64,000 nucleotides of DNA from JBKECO01 sp047974745 (GTDB lineage Bacteria; Bacillota; Clostridia; Lachnospirales; Lachnospiraceae): assembly GCA_047974745.1 (NCBI GenBank), contig JBKECO010000005.1, positions 62,001-126,000 of the forward strand, written 5' to 3'. The notes beneath the pieces were generated by a model, which saw only the letters and a list, made by a program, of their open reading frames with translations, searched no databases and had not been told where the DNA came from. The translations under genes and the position numbers were made by a program. This document shows, in pieces, positions 25,610-35,527 of the stretch (positions are counted from its first letter, which is position 1; each line of letters opens with the position of its first letter).

Positions 25610-26368
25610 ATGAAACTGATTTCCTGGAATGTGAATGGCCTAAGAGCTTGTGTGCAAAAAGGATTTATAGATTATTTTAACGAAGCAGATGCGGATTTCT
25701 TCTGCCTGCAGGAAACGAAATTACAGGCAGGACAGATCGATCTGGACCTGCCGGGTTACTATCAATACTGGAATTATGCAGTAAAAAAAGGATATTCCGG
25801 CACGGCCATCTTTGCAAAGCAGCAGCCGCTCAACGTGATCTATGGAATGGGAATCGAAGAGCACGATCAGGAAGGGCGTCTCATTACATTAGAGTATGAT
25901 ACTTACTATATGATGACAGGATATATTCCAAATTCCCAGGAGAACTTAAAACGATTGGAATATCGTATGCGTTGGGAAGATGATTTCCGTTCCTTCGTTG
26001 GAGCGTTAAAAGAGAAAAAGTCTGTGATTTTCTGTGGTGATCTGAATGTAGCCCATGAAGAGATCGATTTAAAAAATCCAAAAACAAATCATATGAATGC
26101 TGGATTTTCCGATGAAGAACGTCAGAAATTCACGGAACTCTTAGCTAGTGGATTCACGGATTCTTTCCGATTTTTTTACCCGGAACTGGAATTTGCATAT
26201 TCCTGGTGGAGCTATCGATTTAAGGCACGTGAAAACAATACAGGGTGGAGAATAGACTATTTTATCGTATCGGATGAATTGAAGGATAAACTCACAGATG
26301 CACTGATTCACAGTGATATATTAGGCTCAGACCACTGTCCTGTAGAGCTTTTGATCGACCTGAACTGA
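25610..26368 (+). CDS. xth: Exodeoxyribonuclease III / AP endonuclease
   Basis: Acts in base excision repair, cutting at abasic sites and trimming 3' ends. The 252 residues carry the EEP-fold motifs: SWNVNGLRA with Asn7, LQETK with Glu35, FCGDLNVAHEEID, NTGWRIDYF and the terminal GSDHCPVEL histidine. The length matches Bacillus ExoA. It starts after its own promoter and leads into addB 23 bp on, giving a DNA-repair cluster xth-addB-addA. Confidence 0.95.
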   Translation: MKLISWNVNGLRACVQKGFIDYFNEADADFFCLQETKLQAGQIDLDLPGYYQYWNYAVKKGYSGTAIFAKQQPLNVIYGMGIEEHDQEGRLITLEYDTYYMMTGYIPNSQENLKRLEYRMRWEDDFRSFVGALKEKKSVIFCGDLNVAHEEIDLKNPKTNHMNAGFSDEERQKFTELLASGFTDSFRFFYPELEFAYSWWSYRFKARENNTGWRIDYFIVSDELKDKLTDALIHSDILGSDHCPVELLIDLN

Positions 26369-26391
26369 CTCGTCAGGAGTCCGGAGGAAAT

Positions 26392-29300
26392 ATGGCTATT
26401 CAATTTGTATTTGGCAGTGCGGGAAGCGGAAAAAGCAGATTCGTAAATCAGGAGCTTCTGGATCTGTCGAAAGAAAATCCCGGAAAGAATTATTTCCTGG
26501 TCGTTCCGGAACAGTTCACCATGGAGACACAAAAGGAGCTGGTAGGAATGCACCCCGGCAATAGCATCATGCATATCGATATTCTGAGTTTTCAGAGACT
26601 TGCATATCGAATTTTTGATGAACTTGGAATCCAGACGGAACGTATTCTGGAGGATACAGGAAAGAATCTGATTTTGAAGAAGGTGGCAGAAGAAAATAAT
26701 GAGAAGCTTACTTTTTTAAAAAACAATCTGTCAAGACCTGGTTATATCAATGAAATGAAGTCGTTGCTTTCTGAACTGATGCAATACCACATAACTCCTG
26801 AGATGCTTGAATTAGAAATTCACCATACAGAGAATAACGTGATGAGATCCAAGCTCACGGATATTCTTATCATGTATCGTGGATTCCATCAGGAAATCCA
26901 CGGAAGATTTATAACGGCAGAAGATGTTCTGCCGTTACTTTCTGATGTTGTAGGAGAGTCTGAGCGGTTAAGAAATGCTGTGATCGTTTTCGATGGATTC
27001 ACAGGTTTTACACCAGTGCAGATGCTGGTGGTCGAAAGTCTGATGAAGCAATGCAGCAGGCTCATTTTTACAGTGACTCTGGGAAAAGGAGAGAATCCCT
27101 ATCATAGTAAGGGGATTCATGAGCTTTTTTACCTGAGCAGGCAATTGATAAAGGGACTCATGAATCTGGCGGATCAATCAGGAACGGATGTCCTTGATCC
27201 GGTCATGATGTCAGATCAAACAGCTTCAAGATTTGGATCTGAGAGTACACTGTCGTTTCTGGAACAGAATCTATTCCGACCAGGAAATAAGGTATGGGAC
27301 ACGGATCAGACACCTTCGGATATACAGCTATTCAGTCTGCAGAATCCAAAGGAAGAACTGGAATTTATCGCCGAATCTATACAAAAGGATATTCGGCGAA
27401 AGGATCTGCGGTATCTGGATATCGCAGTTGTATGCGCCGACCTTGCTGTATATTCTCCCTATCTGAATGAGGTATTTGAAAAATATGAAATTCCTTATTT
27501 CCTAGATCAGACCAAAAGTATATTAGATCATCCATTTGTTGAATGCTTGAGATCTATTCTGGAAGTTATTTATAAAGATTTTTCCTATGAAAGTATATTT
27601 CGTTATCTTCGCAGTGGATTTTCCACTTTGAAGATGGAAGAAACAGATGTTCTTGAGAACTATATCCTTGCAGCAGGAATCCGTGGCAGCAGGGTCTGGA
27701 GGAAGGACTTCACCTATCAGATGAAGGGTATGGAAGAAGCAGAGCTGGAAGAAATCAACAGAACAAGAAAGTCAGTCTTTGCGCAGTTCGATCAGCTTCT
27801 GAGTCTTAAGAATCAAGTGGATGTTTTGTCGATCAGCAAAGAACTTTACCATTTTCTCTGCCATATAAAAGCTCAGGAACAGCTTGAAATCAGGCAGGAG
27901 AAAGCCAAGAGTGAATTCAAGCTAAGACAGGCGAGGGAATATTCACAGATCTATAAAATCGTGATTGATCTTCTCGATAAAACAGTGGAATTGTTAGGTA
28001 ACGAGAGGATGACCCTGGAAGAATTTTCAAAACTGCTGGATGCAGGGTTCGAAGCGGAGAAGATCGGTTCCATACCGCCCGGAATGGATCACATCGTGGT
28101 CGGCGACATGGAACGAACCAGACTTGACCATATCAAGGTACTCTATTTTTGCGGAATCAATGACACGAATATACCGCAAAAAGGAAGTGGTGATGGGCTT
28201 TTGACGCAGCAGGAGCGAGAGCTGCTGGATGCTGATAAAATCATACTGGCACCTACGAGCCGTGAAAAAATGTTCATCCAGAGATTTTATATCTATTTGC
28301 TTTTGTGCAAACCATCGCTGCAGCTGAACCTTACTTTTTCAAGAGTAAATACCCAGGGAAAGGCGGTCAGAATATCTTATCTCATACATACAGTCCGAAA
28401 GCTGTTTCCCAAACTGGGCATCCAGGAGATCCGTGAAGTAAAAGAGGATAACATACCACTTACGGGACAGGGTAGCCTGGAGATGTTCGCAAAAGGCATT
28501 AACATGCTGGCAGACGGCCGGGATCGGGAGGTTCACGAAAGATTTCTGGCATCACTTTATGCATGGCTGTGCAGCTCAGAGGAATTGAGTGGACCGGCCG
28601 GGCAGATCTTCGATGCGGCATTTCTACAGTATCATGGAAAATCGATCTCGAAAGAGGTGGCTCATCTGCTGTACGGAGAGGTCTTGGAAAATAGTGTGAC
28701 GCGACTTGAGCGATTCGCAGCCTGTGCGTTTTCTCATTACCTGTCCTATGGACTTTCTCTGCGAGAAAGACAGCTTCATCAATTTGAAGCGGTTGATATG
28801 GGAAATCTTTTTCACGATGTTCTGGATATCTATGCAAAGGAAATCAAGCGGAATCATCTTAGCTGGTTCGACATTGATTCGCAACAGAGCGAAATTCTGC
28901 TTCGTGGTGCGATTGAGGAGGCTTTTCTTAAGAATGCCAATCTGGCTCTCTATGATGATGCACGAAGCCTTTATATGAAGGAGAGAATGACAAGGATCCT
29001 GCGGAGAACAGTCTGGGCGATCACACTGCAGATCAGACAGGGGAATTTCATACCGGAAGAGTTTGAAACCTCTTTTCAGCAGGAGGATCAGCTGGATGCG
29101 GTAAGATTCACCCTTTCTGATGAGGAAAAGATGTTTCTTCGGGGAAGGATCGATCGAATTGATACGTTTGTGGATCCGTCAAATGTCTATGTTAAGGTAA
29201 TTGATTACAAGTCGGGTCAGACCTCTTTTCAGTTCCTGAATATCTATTATGGACTTAGTCTTCAGTTAGTGATCTATATGAATGCTGCCTTAGAGATCAT

Positions 29301-29871
29301 GGAAAAGCGATTCACGGACAAAAAGGTGGAGCCTGCAGGCATTTTTTACTCCTATATGAAGGATCCTGTTATCAATCTGGAACATGAAATATCAGAGGAA
29401 GAGCTGACAGCAAGGATCTTTAAGGAATTTAAATTGAATGGAATTGTAAACAGTAATCGGGAAATCTATGAAAAGCTGGATCATTCACTAGTAGATACCG
29501 TGAGTGTAAGCTCTGATATGATTCCCATTGGAATCAATAAAGATGGGAGCCTGAAAAAGGGCTCAAAGGCTTGTTCGACACATGAGTTCACGATCTTGTC
29601 AGGCTATGTCAATAAAATGGCCGAATCCCTCGGTCAAAGAATCTTAGATGGGGATATTCAGATCGCGCCCTATCAGATGAGTGACAAGGAAGCATGTGAT
29701 TATTGCGATTTTCGATCGATCTGCCAGTTCGACATAAAAATTCCAGGATATGAATATAGAAAATTAAAGAACATCAGTGATGATGATATACTTGCAAAAA
29801 TGAGTCATGAAGTAGAAGAACTGACGGCAACGCCAGAGTGTAACAGTGAGGAGATTCAAGATGGGATTTGA
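26392..29871 (+). CDS. addB: Helicase-exonuclease AddAB, AddB subunit
   Basis: A 1159-residue subunit of the double-strand break resection enzyme. The N-terminus has a helicase-like Walker A, GSAGSGKS (8-15). The C-terminal RecB-type nuclease has VKVIDYKSGQTSFQF and an iron-sulfur cluster site made of the cysteine in RFAACAFSHYLSYG plus CDYCDFRSIC near the end, as in characterised AddB proteins. GGAG precedes the ATG. Its last 11 bases overlap addA, so the subunits are made together. Confidence 0.95.
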   Translation: MAIQFVFGSAGSGKSRFVNQELLDLSKENPGKNYFLVVPEQFTMETQKELVGMHPGNSIMHIDILSFQRLAYRIFDELGIQTERILEDTGKNLILKKVAEENNEKLTFLKNNLSRPGYINEMKSLLSELMQYHITPEMLELEIHHTENNVMRSKLTDILIMYRGFHQEIHGRFITAEDVLPLLSDVVGESERLRNAVIVFDGFTGFTPVQMLVVESLMKQCSRLIFTVTLGKGENPYHSKGIHELFYLSRQLIKGLMNLADQSGTDVLDPVMMSDQTASRFGSESTLSFLEQNLFRPGNKVWDTDQTPSDIQLFSLQNPKEELEFIAESIQKDIRRKDLRYLDIAVVCADLAVYSPYLNEVFEKYEIPYFLDQTKSILDHPFVECLRSILEVIYKDFSYESIFRYLRSGFSTLKMEETDVLENYILAAGIRGSRVWRKDFTYQMKGMEEAELEEINRTRKSVFAQFDQLLSLKNQVDVLSISKELYHFLCHIKAQEQLEIRQEKAKSEFKLRQAREYSQIYKIVIDLLDKTVELLGNERMTLEEFSKLLDAGFEAEKIGSIPPGMDHIVVGDMERTRLDHIKVLYFCGINDTNIPQKGSGDGLLTQQERELLDADKIILAPTSREKMFIQRFYIYLLLCKPSLQLNLTFSRVNTQGKAVRISYLIHTVRKLFPKLGIQEIREVKEDNIPLTGQGSLEMFAKGINMLADGRDREVHERFLASLYAWLCSSEELSGPAGQIFDAAFLQYHGKSISKEVAHLLYGEVLENSVTRLERFAACAFSHYLSYGLSLRERQLHQFEAVDMGNLFHDVLDIYAKEIKRNHLSWFDIDSQQSEILLRGAIEEAFLKNANLALYDDARSLYMKERMTRILRRTVWAITLQIRQGNFIPEEFETSFQQEDQLDAVRFTLSDEEKMFLRGRIDRIDTFVDPSNVYVKVIDYKSGQTSFQFLNIYYGLSLQLVIYMNAALEIMEKRFTDKKVEPAGIFYSYMKDPVINLEHEISEEELTARIFKEFKLNGIVNSNREIYEKLDHSLVDTVSVSSDMIPIGINKDGSLKKGSKACSTHEFTILSGYVNKMAESLGQRILDGDIQIAPYQMSDKEACDYCDFRSICQFDIKIPGYEYRKLKNISDDDILAKMSHEVEELTATPECNSEEIQDGI

Positions 29872-32800
29872 CTGGACGATCGAGCAAAAGCAAGTAATAG
29901 AACTTCGAGATCGAAATATTCTTGTCTCAGCAGCAGCAGGTTCCGGAAAAACAGCAGTGCTTGTTCAAAGAATCATAGGTAAAATTTTAGATCCGGTCAG
30001 TCCTGTTGATATCGACCGCATGCTGATCGTAACATTTACCAATGCAGCTGCTGCTGAAATGAAGGAAAGGATCGGATTAGCCCTGGAATCAGCCCTGGAA
30101 AAGGATCCGGAAAGCGAACACCTCCAAAGACAGACAGCACTGATCCACCATGCGCAGATCACCACGATCCATAGCTTTTGCCTTTCCATTGTCAGAAATC
30201 ACTATCATAAAATTGACCTGGAACCGAATTTTCGAATTGCAGAAGAAGGAGAACTGAATCTGTTACAGGAAGAAGTGGCGGAGGAGGTTCTAATACGAAA
30301 TTATGAAAACCAAGAACCGGATTTCATTCGCTTCGTTGAAAGCTTTGCAACGGGAAAATCAGATCAGAATCTGAAAGATCATATTTTTAAGCTTTACCGA
30401 TCTGCTATGAGCAATCCCTGGCCGAAGGAATGGATCGGAAGTCTTACAAGACCATACCAGATGTCGACTATTTCAGAGCTAGAAGCTGCAGACTGGATGC
30501 AACAGTTGATTTTGTATTTAAAGTCAATTCTAAATGACCTGATGGAGCTGGCAGAAATGGAGAACCAGATCGCAGCTGCTCCGGACGGACCAAATCACCT
30601 CATGGATAATGCATCTGATGATCTGCTGCTGATGCAATCCTTTCAGAACTGTACAACATACCAGGACTATGCAGATGCATTTATTAATAGTTCTTTTACC
30701 AGACTAAAGACCAGTCGCAGCTATGACGCAAGTGAGGAAAAGCTGGAACGATTCAAGCGGATTCGAGCTCAGATCAAGGACCAGATCGAGCATCTGAAAA
30801 AGCAGTTCTTCTTTGAATCGGCTGAAGATATTTGTGCTCATATGCAAAAGATGCTGGGAGTGACAACGGAACTATGCAGACTGACATCAGAGTTTCAGGA
30901 AGCCTATCAGAAAAAAAAGCTGGACAGGAATCTCATTGACTTTAGTGACTTAGAGCATTTTGCACTGCAGATCCTGATCGAGGAATCCACCAAAGAAGTA
31001 ACCGATACTGCCAGGGAATATAAGGAGCAGTTCAACGAGGTCATGATCGATGAATATCAGGACAGTAATCTGGTGCAGGAAACACTGCTTAAGGCGGTAT
31101 CAAAAGACACAGAGTACAATCGATTTATGGTCGGAGATGTGAAGCAGAGTATTTACAGATTCCGACTGGCCCGACCTGAAATTTTCATGGAGAAATACAG
31201 ACGCTATCATAGAGAAGACGCAAAAGAGCAAAAGATCGAGCTGCATCAGAACTTTCGAAGCAGAAGCGAGGTGCTCGATTTTTCAAATTCAATTTTTCGT
31301 CGGATCATGAAAGAAGATCTGGGCAGAGTCGAATATAACGATGAGGCAGCCCTGTATAAGGGAGCTTCGTTTCCGGATTCTGACGATATGACACCGGAGG
31401 TATTGCTTGGCAATGAATCCGATGAAGGACTGGCTGAGACTGAGATTGAAAACAGAGCAGATCTGGAAGCAGGTATGATCGCAGCCCGGATCAGGACACT
31501 GAGGGAGAACACGAAGATCTCGGATAAGAACTCCGGAATGCTGAGGGGAGTGAACTATTCTGATATTGTGATACTCCTGCGAAGCTATGGAGCCCATGCG
31601 GATACATTCCTGCGGATTTTCGAAGAGAAGGGGATACCGGCGTTTACAGACTCCCGCACGGGTTATTTTAAAGCGACAGAAATTCAGATCATGTTGAATA
31701 TGCTTCGAGTCATAGATAATCCCAGACAGGATATTGCACTGGTCTCCGTATTACGATCTCCGATGTTTCATTTCTCAGATGAAGAACTCTCCCTTTTTAA
31801 AAGCGATGGGGAGAGGGTATCCTTTTATAAATCGGTACTGGAAGCATCGGCCCAGCAGTTGCCAGAATATCTGCAGAATAAGAGAGATCATTTTTTGAAA
31901 TGTCTGAATCAATTTCGAAGTCAGGCCAGCGAAGGTCCTCTGCATGAATTGATCATCTTGATCTTGAATGAAACGGGATATCGGAACTTTATTACTGCAA
32001 TGCCTGCCGGAAAGCGAAGGCTCGCAAATATGGAGATGCTGATCGAAAAAGCCATCCAGTTCGAGCAGACCAGCTTTCGAGGGCTGTTTCATTTTATTCG
32101 CTATATAGACAGACTGTTTGATTACAGTGTAGATTATGGAGAGGCTGAAATCGTAAGTGAGAATGAAGATGCAGTCAGGATCATGTCGATCCATAAAAGC
32201 AAAGGATTAGAGTTCCCGGTCGTATTTGTAAGCGGCATTGGACGAAATTTCAACAAGCAGGATACGAGAAGTCAATTGATCATACATCCAGAGTACGGTC
32301 TAGGTCTGGATCATATCGACCCTGAACTTCGGATCAAGACTCCTATGCTGCACAAACGCGTGCTTGCCTGCCTGACAGATCTGGATAATCTTGGGGAAGA
32401 GCTTAGAATTTTATATGTAGCACTGACAAGAGCAAAGGAAAAGCTGATTTTAACTGGTACAGTAAGGAATGCCAAAGAGTATTACCACACAGTTCAGTCG
32501 GAATTTTCCCCGGCAGAGCATGGGCTAGATTATATTGCGAGAGCGGGTGCCAGATCCTATCTGGAATGGATCTTACCAGCACTTAGTCTGGATCGCCAGC
32601 TAGAAAAGGTACAGATCATGGACTGTCGTGATTTTCTCATATCTGACATCAGTCAGCAGACAAGAGATTTTGAAAAGGCAGATCGATTTCTGCAGCTTGC
32701 CGCATCGACGGATCCTAAGGTACTTCAGCAGTTTGCGGATGCACTGCACTATCAGTATCCATTTCAAGCGGATGTCTATCTGCAGCAAAAGTACTCTGTC

Positions 32801-33472
32801 TCCGAACTGAAACACAGAGCAATGCAGGCGATGTATGAACAGGAGGAACACATAGAGCAGACGTTCGAGAAATCAGATGCCAGCCAGGGTCAGACTGAGA
32901 ATACCTATGTCCCTGTATTTATGGATGGTTCTGAGAAGGTAAATCTGGCGGCGGAACGAGGCAGTGCTATGCACAGGGTATTGGAATGTATCCCTATTCG
33001 AGAGATCGCTGAATCCGGCAATAAAGAGGATACCCTGACGGAGCTTATACACAGCTCTATTCGGGATGGGAAGCTGAGTGCCAGCCAGGAAGAGCTTCTA
33101 AATAGAAAGCAGCTGCTGACGTTCTATAATAGCAGGCTTGCCAGACGTATTGCAGAAGCAGAGAAGTTGGGGAATGTGTATCGAGAGCAGCCCTTCGTTA
33201 TGGGTATTTCTTCAGATACATTTGTTCAAAGTGCCAGTACATCTCAAATTCTGGTACAGGGAATGATCGATATCTATTTTATTGAAGATGGAGAAATCGT
33301 ACTCTTAGATTATAAAACAGATGTGATTCGAACTGGTGAAGAACTGGTGAGAAGATACGGAAAACAGATCGAACTATACGAGGAGGCACTGTGTAAGGGA
33401 ACCGGTTTACGGATTAAGGAATCCATACTTTATTCATTTCAACTTGGCGAAGAGGTTTTCGTTTCGCAATAA
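29861..33472 (+). CDS. addA: Helicase-exonuclease AddAB, AddA subunit
   Basis: A 1203-residue UvrD-like helicase fused to a nuclease. Motifs in order: Walker A AAAGSGKTAVL near 25-35, VTFTNAAAAEMKERI, DFSDLEHFAL, Walker B MIDEYQDSN, GDVKQSIYRFRLARP, MSIHKSKGLEFPVVFV, LYVALTRAKEKL, and the C-terminal nuclease GMIDIYF...VLLDYKTD. GAGGAG (29848-29853) sits 7 nt before the ATG at 29861; the frame is open from 29846 but that start has no site. No RecBCD genes are seen, as expected for Firmicutes. Confidence 0.96.
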   Translation: MGFDWTIEQKQVIELRDRNILVSAAAGSGKTAVLVQRIIGKILDPVSPVDIDRMLIVTFTNAAAAEMKERIGLALESALEKDPESEHLQRQTALIHHAQITTIHSFCLSIVRNHYHKIDLEPNFRIAEEGELNLLQEEVAEEVLIRNYENQEPDFIRFVESFATGKSDQNLKDHIFKLYRSAMSNPWPKEWIGSLTRPYQMSTISELEAADWMQQLILYLKSILNDLMELAEMENQIAAAPDGPNHLMDNASDDLLLMQSFQNCTTYQDYADAFINSSFTRLKTSRSYDASEEKLERFKRIRAQIKDQIEHLKKQFFFESAEDICAHMQKMLGVTTELCRLTSEFQEAYQKKKLDRNLIDFSDLEHFALQILIEESTKEVTDTAREYKEQFNEVMIDEYQDSNLVQETLLKAVSKDTEYNRFMVGDVKQSIYRFRLARPEIFMEKYRRYHREDAKEQKIELHQNFRSRSEVLDFSNSIFRRIMKEDLGRVEYNDEAALYKGASFPDSDDMTPEVLLGNESDEGLAETEIENRADLEAGMIAARIRTLRENTKISDKNSGMLRGVNYSDIVILLRSYGAHADTFLRIFEEKGIPAFTDSRTGYFKATEIQIMLNMLRVIDNPRQDIALVSVLRSPMFHFSDEELSLFKSDGERVSFYKSVLEASAQQLPEYLQNKRDHFLKCLNQFRSQASEGPLHELIILILNETGYRNFITAMPAGKRRLANMEMLIEKAIQFEQTSFRGLFHFIRYIDRLFDYSVDYGEAEIVSENEDAVRIMSIHKSKGLEFPVVFVSGIGRNFNKQDTRSQLIIHPEYGLGLDHIDPELRIKTPMLHKRVLACLTDLDNLGEELRILYVALTRAKEKLILTGTVRNAKEYYHTVQSEFSPAEHGLDYIARAGARSYLEWILPALSLDRQLEKVQIMDCRDFLISDISQQTRDFEKADRFLQLAASTDPKVLQQFADALHYQYPFQADVYLQQKYSVSELKHRAMQAMYEQEEHIEQTFEKSDASQGQTENTYVPVFMDGSEKVNLAAERGSAMHRVLECIPIREIAESGNKEDTLTELIHSSIRDGKLSASQEELLNRKQLLTFYNSRLARRIAEAEKLGNVYREQPFVMGISSDTFVQSASTSQILVQGMIDIYFIEDGEIVLLDYKTDVIRTGEELVRRYGKQIELYEEALCKGTGLRIKESILYSFQLGEEVFVSQ

Positions 33473-33488
33473 GGAGGGATCAGTTATC

Positions 33489-34079
33489 ATGCAGTTTATT
33501 TTAGCATCTAAATCTCCAAGGAGAGCAGAACTCTTATCACAAATGGGAATGGATTTTACGATCATTCCATCGGAAGGGGAGGAGATCATCACAAGCAGGG
33601 ATCCGGTAAGAACGGTTTCTGAATTATCCTTTCAAAAGGCCGTTGATATTGACAGATCCTGTCTGGACACAGAAACAGTCATAATCGGAGCAGATACCAT
33701 CGTTACAATAGAAGAAAGGATTCTGGGAAAGCCGGCAGACCGGCAGGAAGCTTTTGCGATGCTATCACTGCTGCAGGGAAGGCAGCATAGTGTTTATACA
33801 GGAGTCACGCTGTTTGTGATCCGTCCATCACAAACGGTCACCAGAACTTTTCATGAACAGACAAGATTGCAGCTTTATCCTATGACAGATCAGGAGATCT
33901 GGAATTACATTGACACCGGAGAGACCTTTGACAAAGCAGGAGCATATGGAATTCAAGGCAGATTTGCAGTTCATATCAAAGAGATCGCCGGCGACTATAA
34001 TACGGTTGTCGGGCTGCCAATTGCCCGGTTATATCAGAATTTATTGAAACTTGGGATTGATATTTATACGAAATCATAA
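33489..34079 (+). CDS. maf: Maf family nucleotide pyrophosphatase
   Basis: A 196-residue Maf protein; family members hydrolyse dTTP, UTP or modified pyrimidine triphosphates to monophosphates. It starts MQFILASKSPRRAELLSQMG and has IGADTIVTI, ILGKPADRQEA, HSVYTGVTLF, DKAGAYGIQG and GDYNTVVGLPI. The ATG at 33489 follows AAGGAGG at 11 nt, a little far; the frame continues upstream into addA without a better start. Closely linked to addA (16 bp). Confidence 0.93.
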   Translation: MQFILASKSPRRAELLSQMGMDFTIIPSEGEEIITSRDPVRTVSELSFQKAVDIDRSCLDTETVIIGADTIVTIEERILGKPADRQEAFAMLSLLQGRQHSVYTGVTLFVIRPSQTVTRTFHEQTRLQLYPMTDQEIWNYIDTGETFDKAGAYGIQGRFAVHIKEIAGDYNTVVGLPIARLYQNLLKLGIDIYTKS

Positions 34080-34165
34080 TACTATGTTGTTGGAATCAAA
34101 AACTATTCTGACAATGAGATCTGTTTGTCAGTAGTGAATCTAATATGAAGTGATGGAGGAATGAG

Positions 34166-34429
34166 ATGAGAGCATATGATGATGAATGCATAGAAGTTTT
34201 TCTAAATAACCAGCTGCAGCTGTTTGATCAGCCCGTTGCCGAGGATGAATTTGAGGCCGAAGAATTTTTAGAAGATGCCATGGCAGTCGTGTGCCATTCC
34301 ATAAGGGAGGTACGTAACTATATGGATGATGCCGGTATGGATGTTGACTTTATGTCAGATCAGGATCTAATAGAGGCAGCAGAGGTATTCCCATTATCAC
34401 AGGGGAGATATCTGGTTGTTCAGGGGTAA
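34166..34429 (+). CDS. Small acidic protein of unknown function
   Basis: An 87-residue protein, not recognised. It is very acidic, with clusters such as AEDEFEAEEFLEDAMA and MDDAGMDVDFMSDQD, and ends YLVVQG. There is no signal sequence or membrane span. GGAGG at 34155-34159 supports the ATG at 34166. A short inverted repeat (CTGACA 34108-34113 / TGTCAG 34126-34131) lies upstream. It is 2 bp from the following lipoprotein gene, so co-translation is likely. Confidence 0.75.
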   Translation: MRAYDDECIEVFLNNQLQLFDQPVAEDEFEAEEFLEDAMAVVCHSIREVRNYMDDAGMDVDFMSDQDLIEAAEVFPLSQGRYLVVQG

Positions 34430-34431
34430 AT

Positions 34432-35481
34432 ATGAGACAAAATGTAAAGAACCGGCTGAGGAACCTGCTTGGAAGGTCCTTTTGTTCAAAACGTGAAAGA
34501 AAGTTCCTTTGTGCAGGAATCTTGACAGTAGCAGTGTGTATGTTTCTTTCAGGATGTCAGGTCGCTGGCACGGAAATCGTTTTAAAGGACAATCTGGGAG
34601 AGCATGAAGTTTTTTCGATCAATGGAACAAAGGTCAGTGATTCAAAGATGAAAGTCTATCTTGCAAATTTTCAGAATATCTATGGAATCTGCTATGGAAT
34701 CGACTTATGGCAGCAGGATTTTCAAACAGCAGAATTGACCACATATATCAAAGAAGCCTCCCTGGCACAGATCACGAAGATCATTTGTATGGATCAGATG
34801 GCAGAGGCGAATGAAATTACTCTGGATGAAAATGACCTTTCTATCATCAAAACTACTGCAGCAGAGTATTATGAATCGTTATCCCATGCAGAACGAGAAT
34901 ATATGAATATAAGTCAACATGAAATCGAGGATCTTTATGAGGAATACTATCTTGCGGATAAGCTATACACCTCATTGACGGAAAACGTAAATCGAGAAGT
35001 CAGCGATGATGAAGCAAGAGTCATGGAAGCGATCATGATCTATGTTGATAATGAAGAGGCAGCAAATAATGCCGTAACGAGATTAAATGCAGGTGAGGAT
35101 TTTGCAGCTGTAGCAGCGGGAACGAGCCAGCAGCTCGAGACACATGTGTACGTCAGCAGAGCAGATGTCCCTCCAGAAGTCGAGGAAGTGATCTTTCAGC
35201 TTGATAATGAGGCTGTATCAGGAATCATTTTTGCAGATGGAGGCTATTATATCGTAAAATGTATTAGTAAGTATGATCAGGAACGAACAGACGCAAATAA
35301 GGCTAACATTGTTGAGCAAAGGGAAAAAGCCGCTTTTGACGATAAGTATGATGCATTTGTACTTTCGGCAGAATCAGAGCTAAATGATGTCCTTTGGGAG
35401 TCGATGACACTGATTACAGACGGATCGATCGAGACAGATGATTTTTTTGCCCGGATGGATTCGGCAATAGCAATTGAATAA
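34432..35481 (+). CDS. Parvulin-like peptidyl-prolyl isomerase lipoprotein (PrsA/SurA-like)
   Basis: A 349-residue lipoprotein. A basic N-terminus of about 25 residues and a hydrophobic segment end at the lipobox FLSGC (Cys42). A SurA-N-like helical part (about 60-190) precedes a degenerate parvulin domain (about 190-285: MEAIMIYVDNEEAANNAVTRL, GEDFAAVAAG, FADGGYYIVKC). It would act outside the membrane helping secreted proteins fold. Whether isomerase activity remains is uncertain, since several domain positions diverge. It ends in a bidirectional terminator shared with htpG. Confidence 0.8.
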   Translation: MRQNVKNRLRNLLGRSFCSKRERKFLCAGILTVAVCMFLSGCQVAGTEIVLKDNLGEHEVFSINGTKVSDSKMKVYLANFQNIYGICYGIDLWQQDFQTAELTTYIKEASLAQITKIICMDQMAEANEITLDENDLSIIKTTAAEYYESLSHAEREYMNISQHEIEDLYEEYYLADKLYTSLTENVNREVSDDEARVMEAIMIYVDNEEAANNAVTRLNAGEDFAAVAAGTSQQLETHVYVSRADVPPEVEEVIFQLDNEAVSGIIFADGGYYIVKCISKYDQERTDANKANIVEQREKAAFDDKYDAFVLSAESELNDVLWESMTLITDGSIETDDFFARMDSAIAIE

Positions 35482-35483
35482 AG

Positions 35484-35523
35484 AAATAAATGCCGCAGAG
35501 TATGATATCTGCGGCATTTATTT
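35484..35523. terminator. Bidirectional terminator between the lipoprotein gene and htpG
   Basis: Perfect 16-bp stem AAATAAATGCCGCAGA (35484-35499) / TCTGCGGCATTTATTT (35508-35523), 8-nt loop, T-rich on both strands, between convergent stop codons at 35481 and 35528. Confidence 0.9.
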
Positions 35524-35527
35524 CTAT

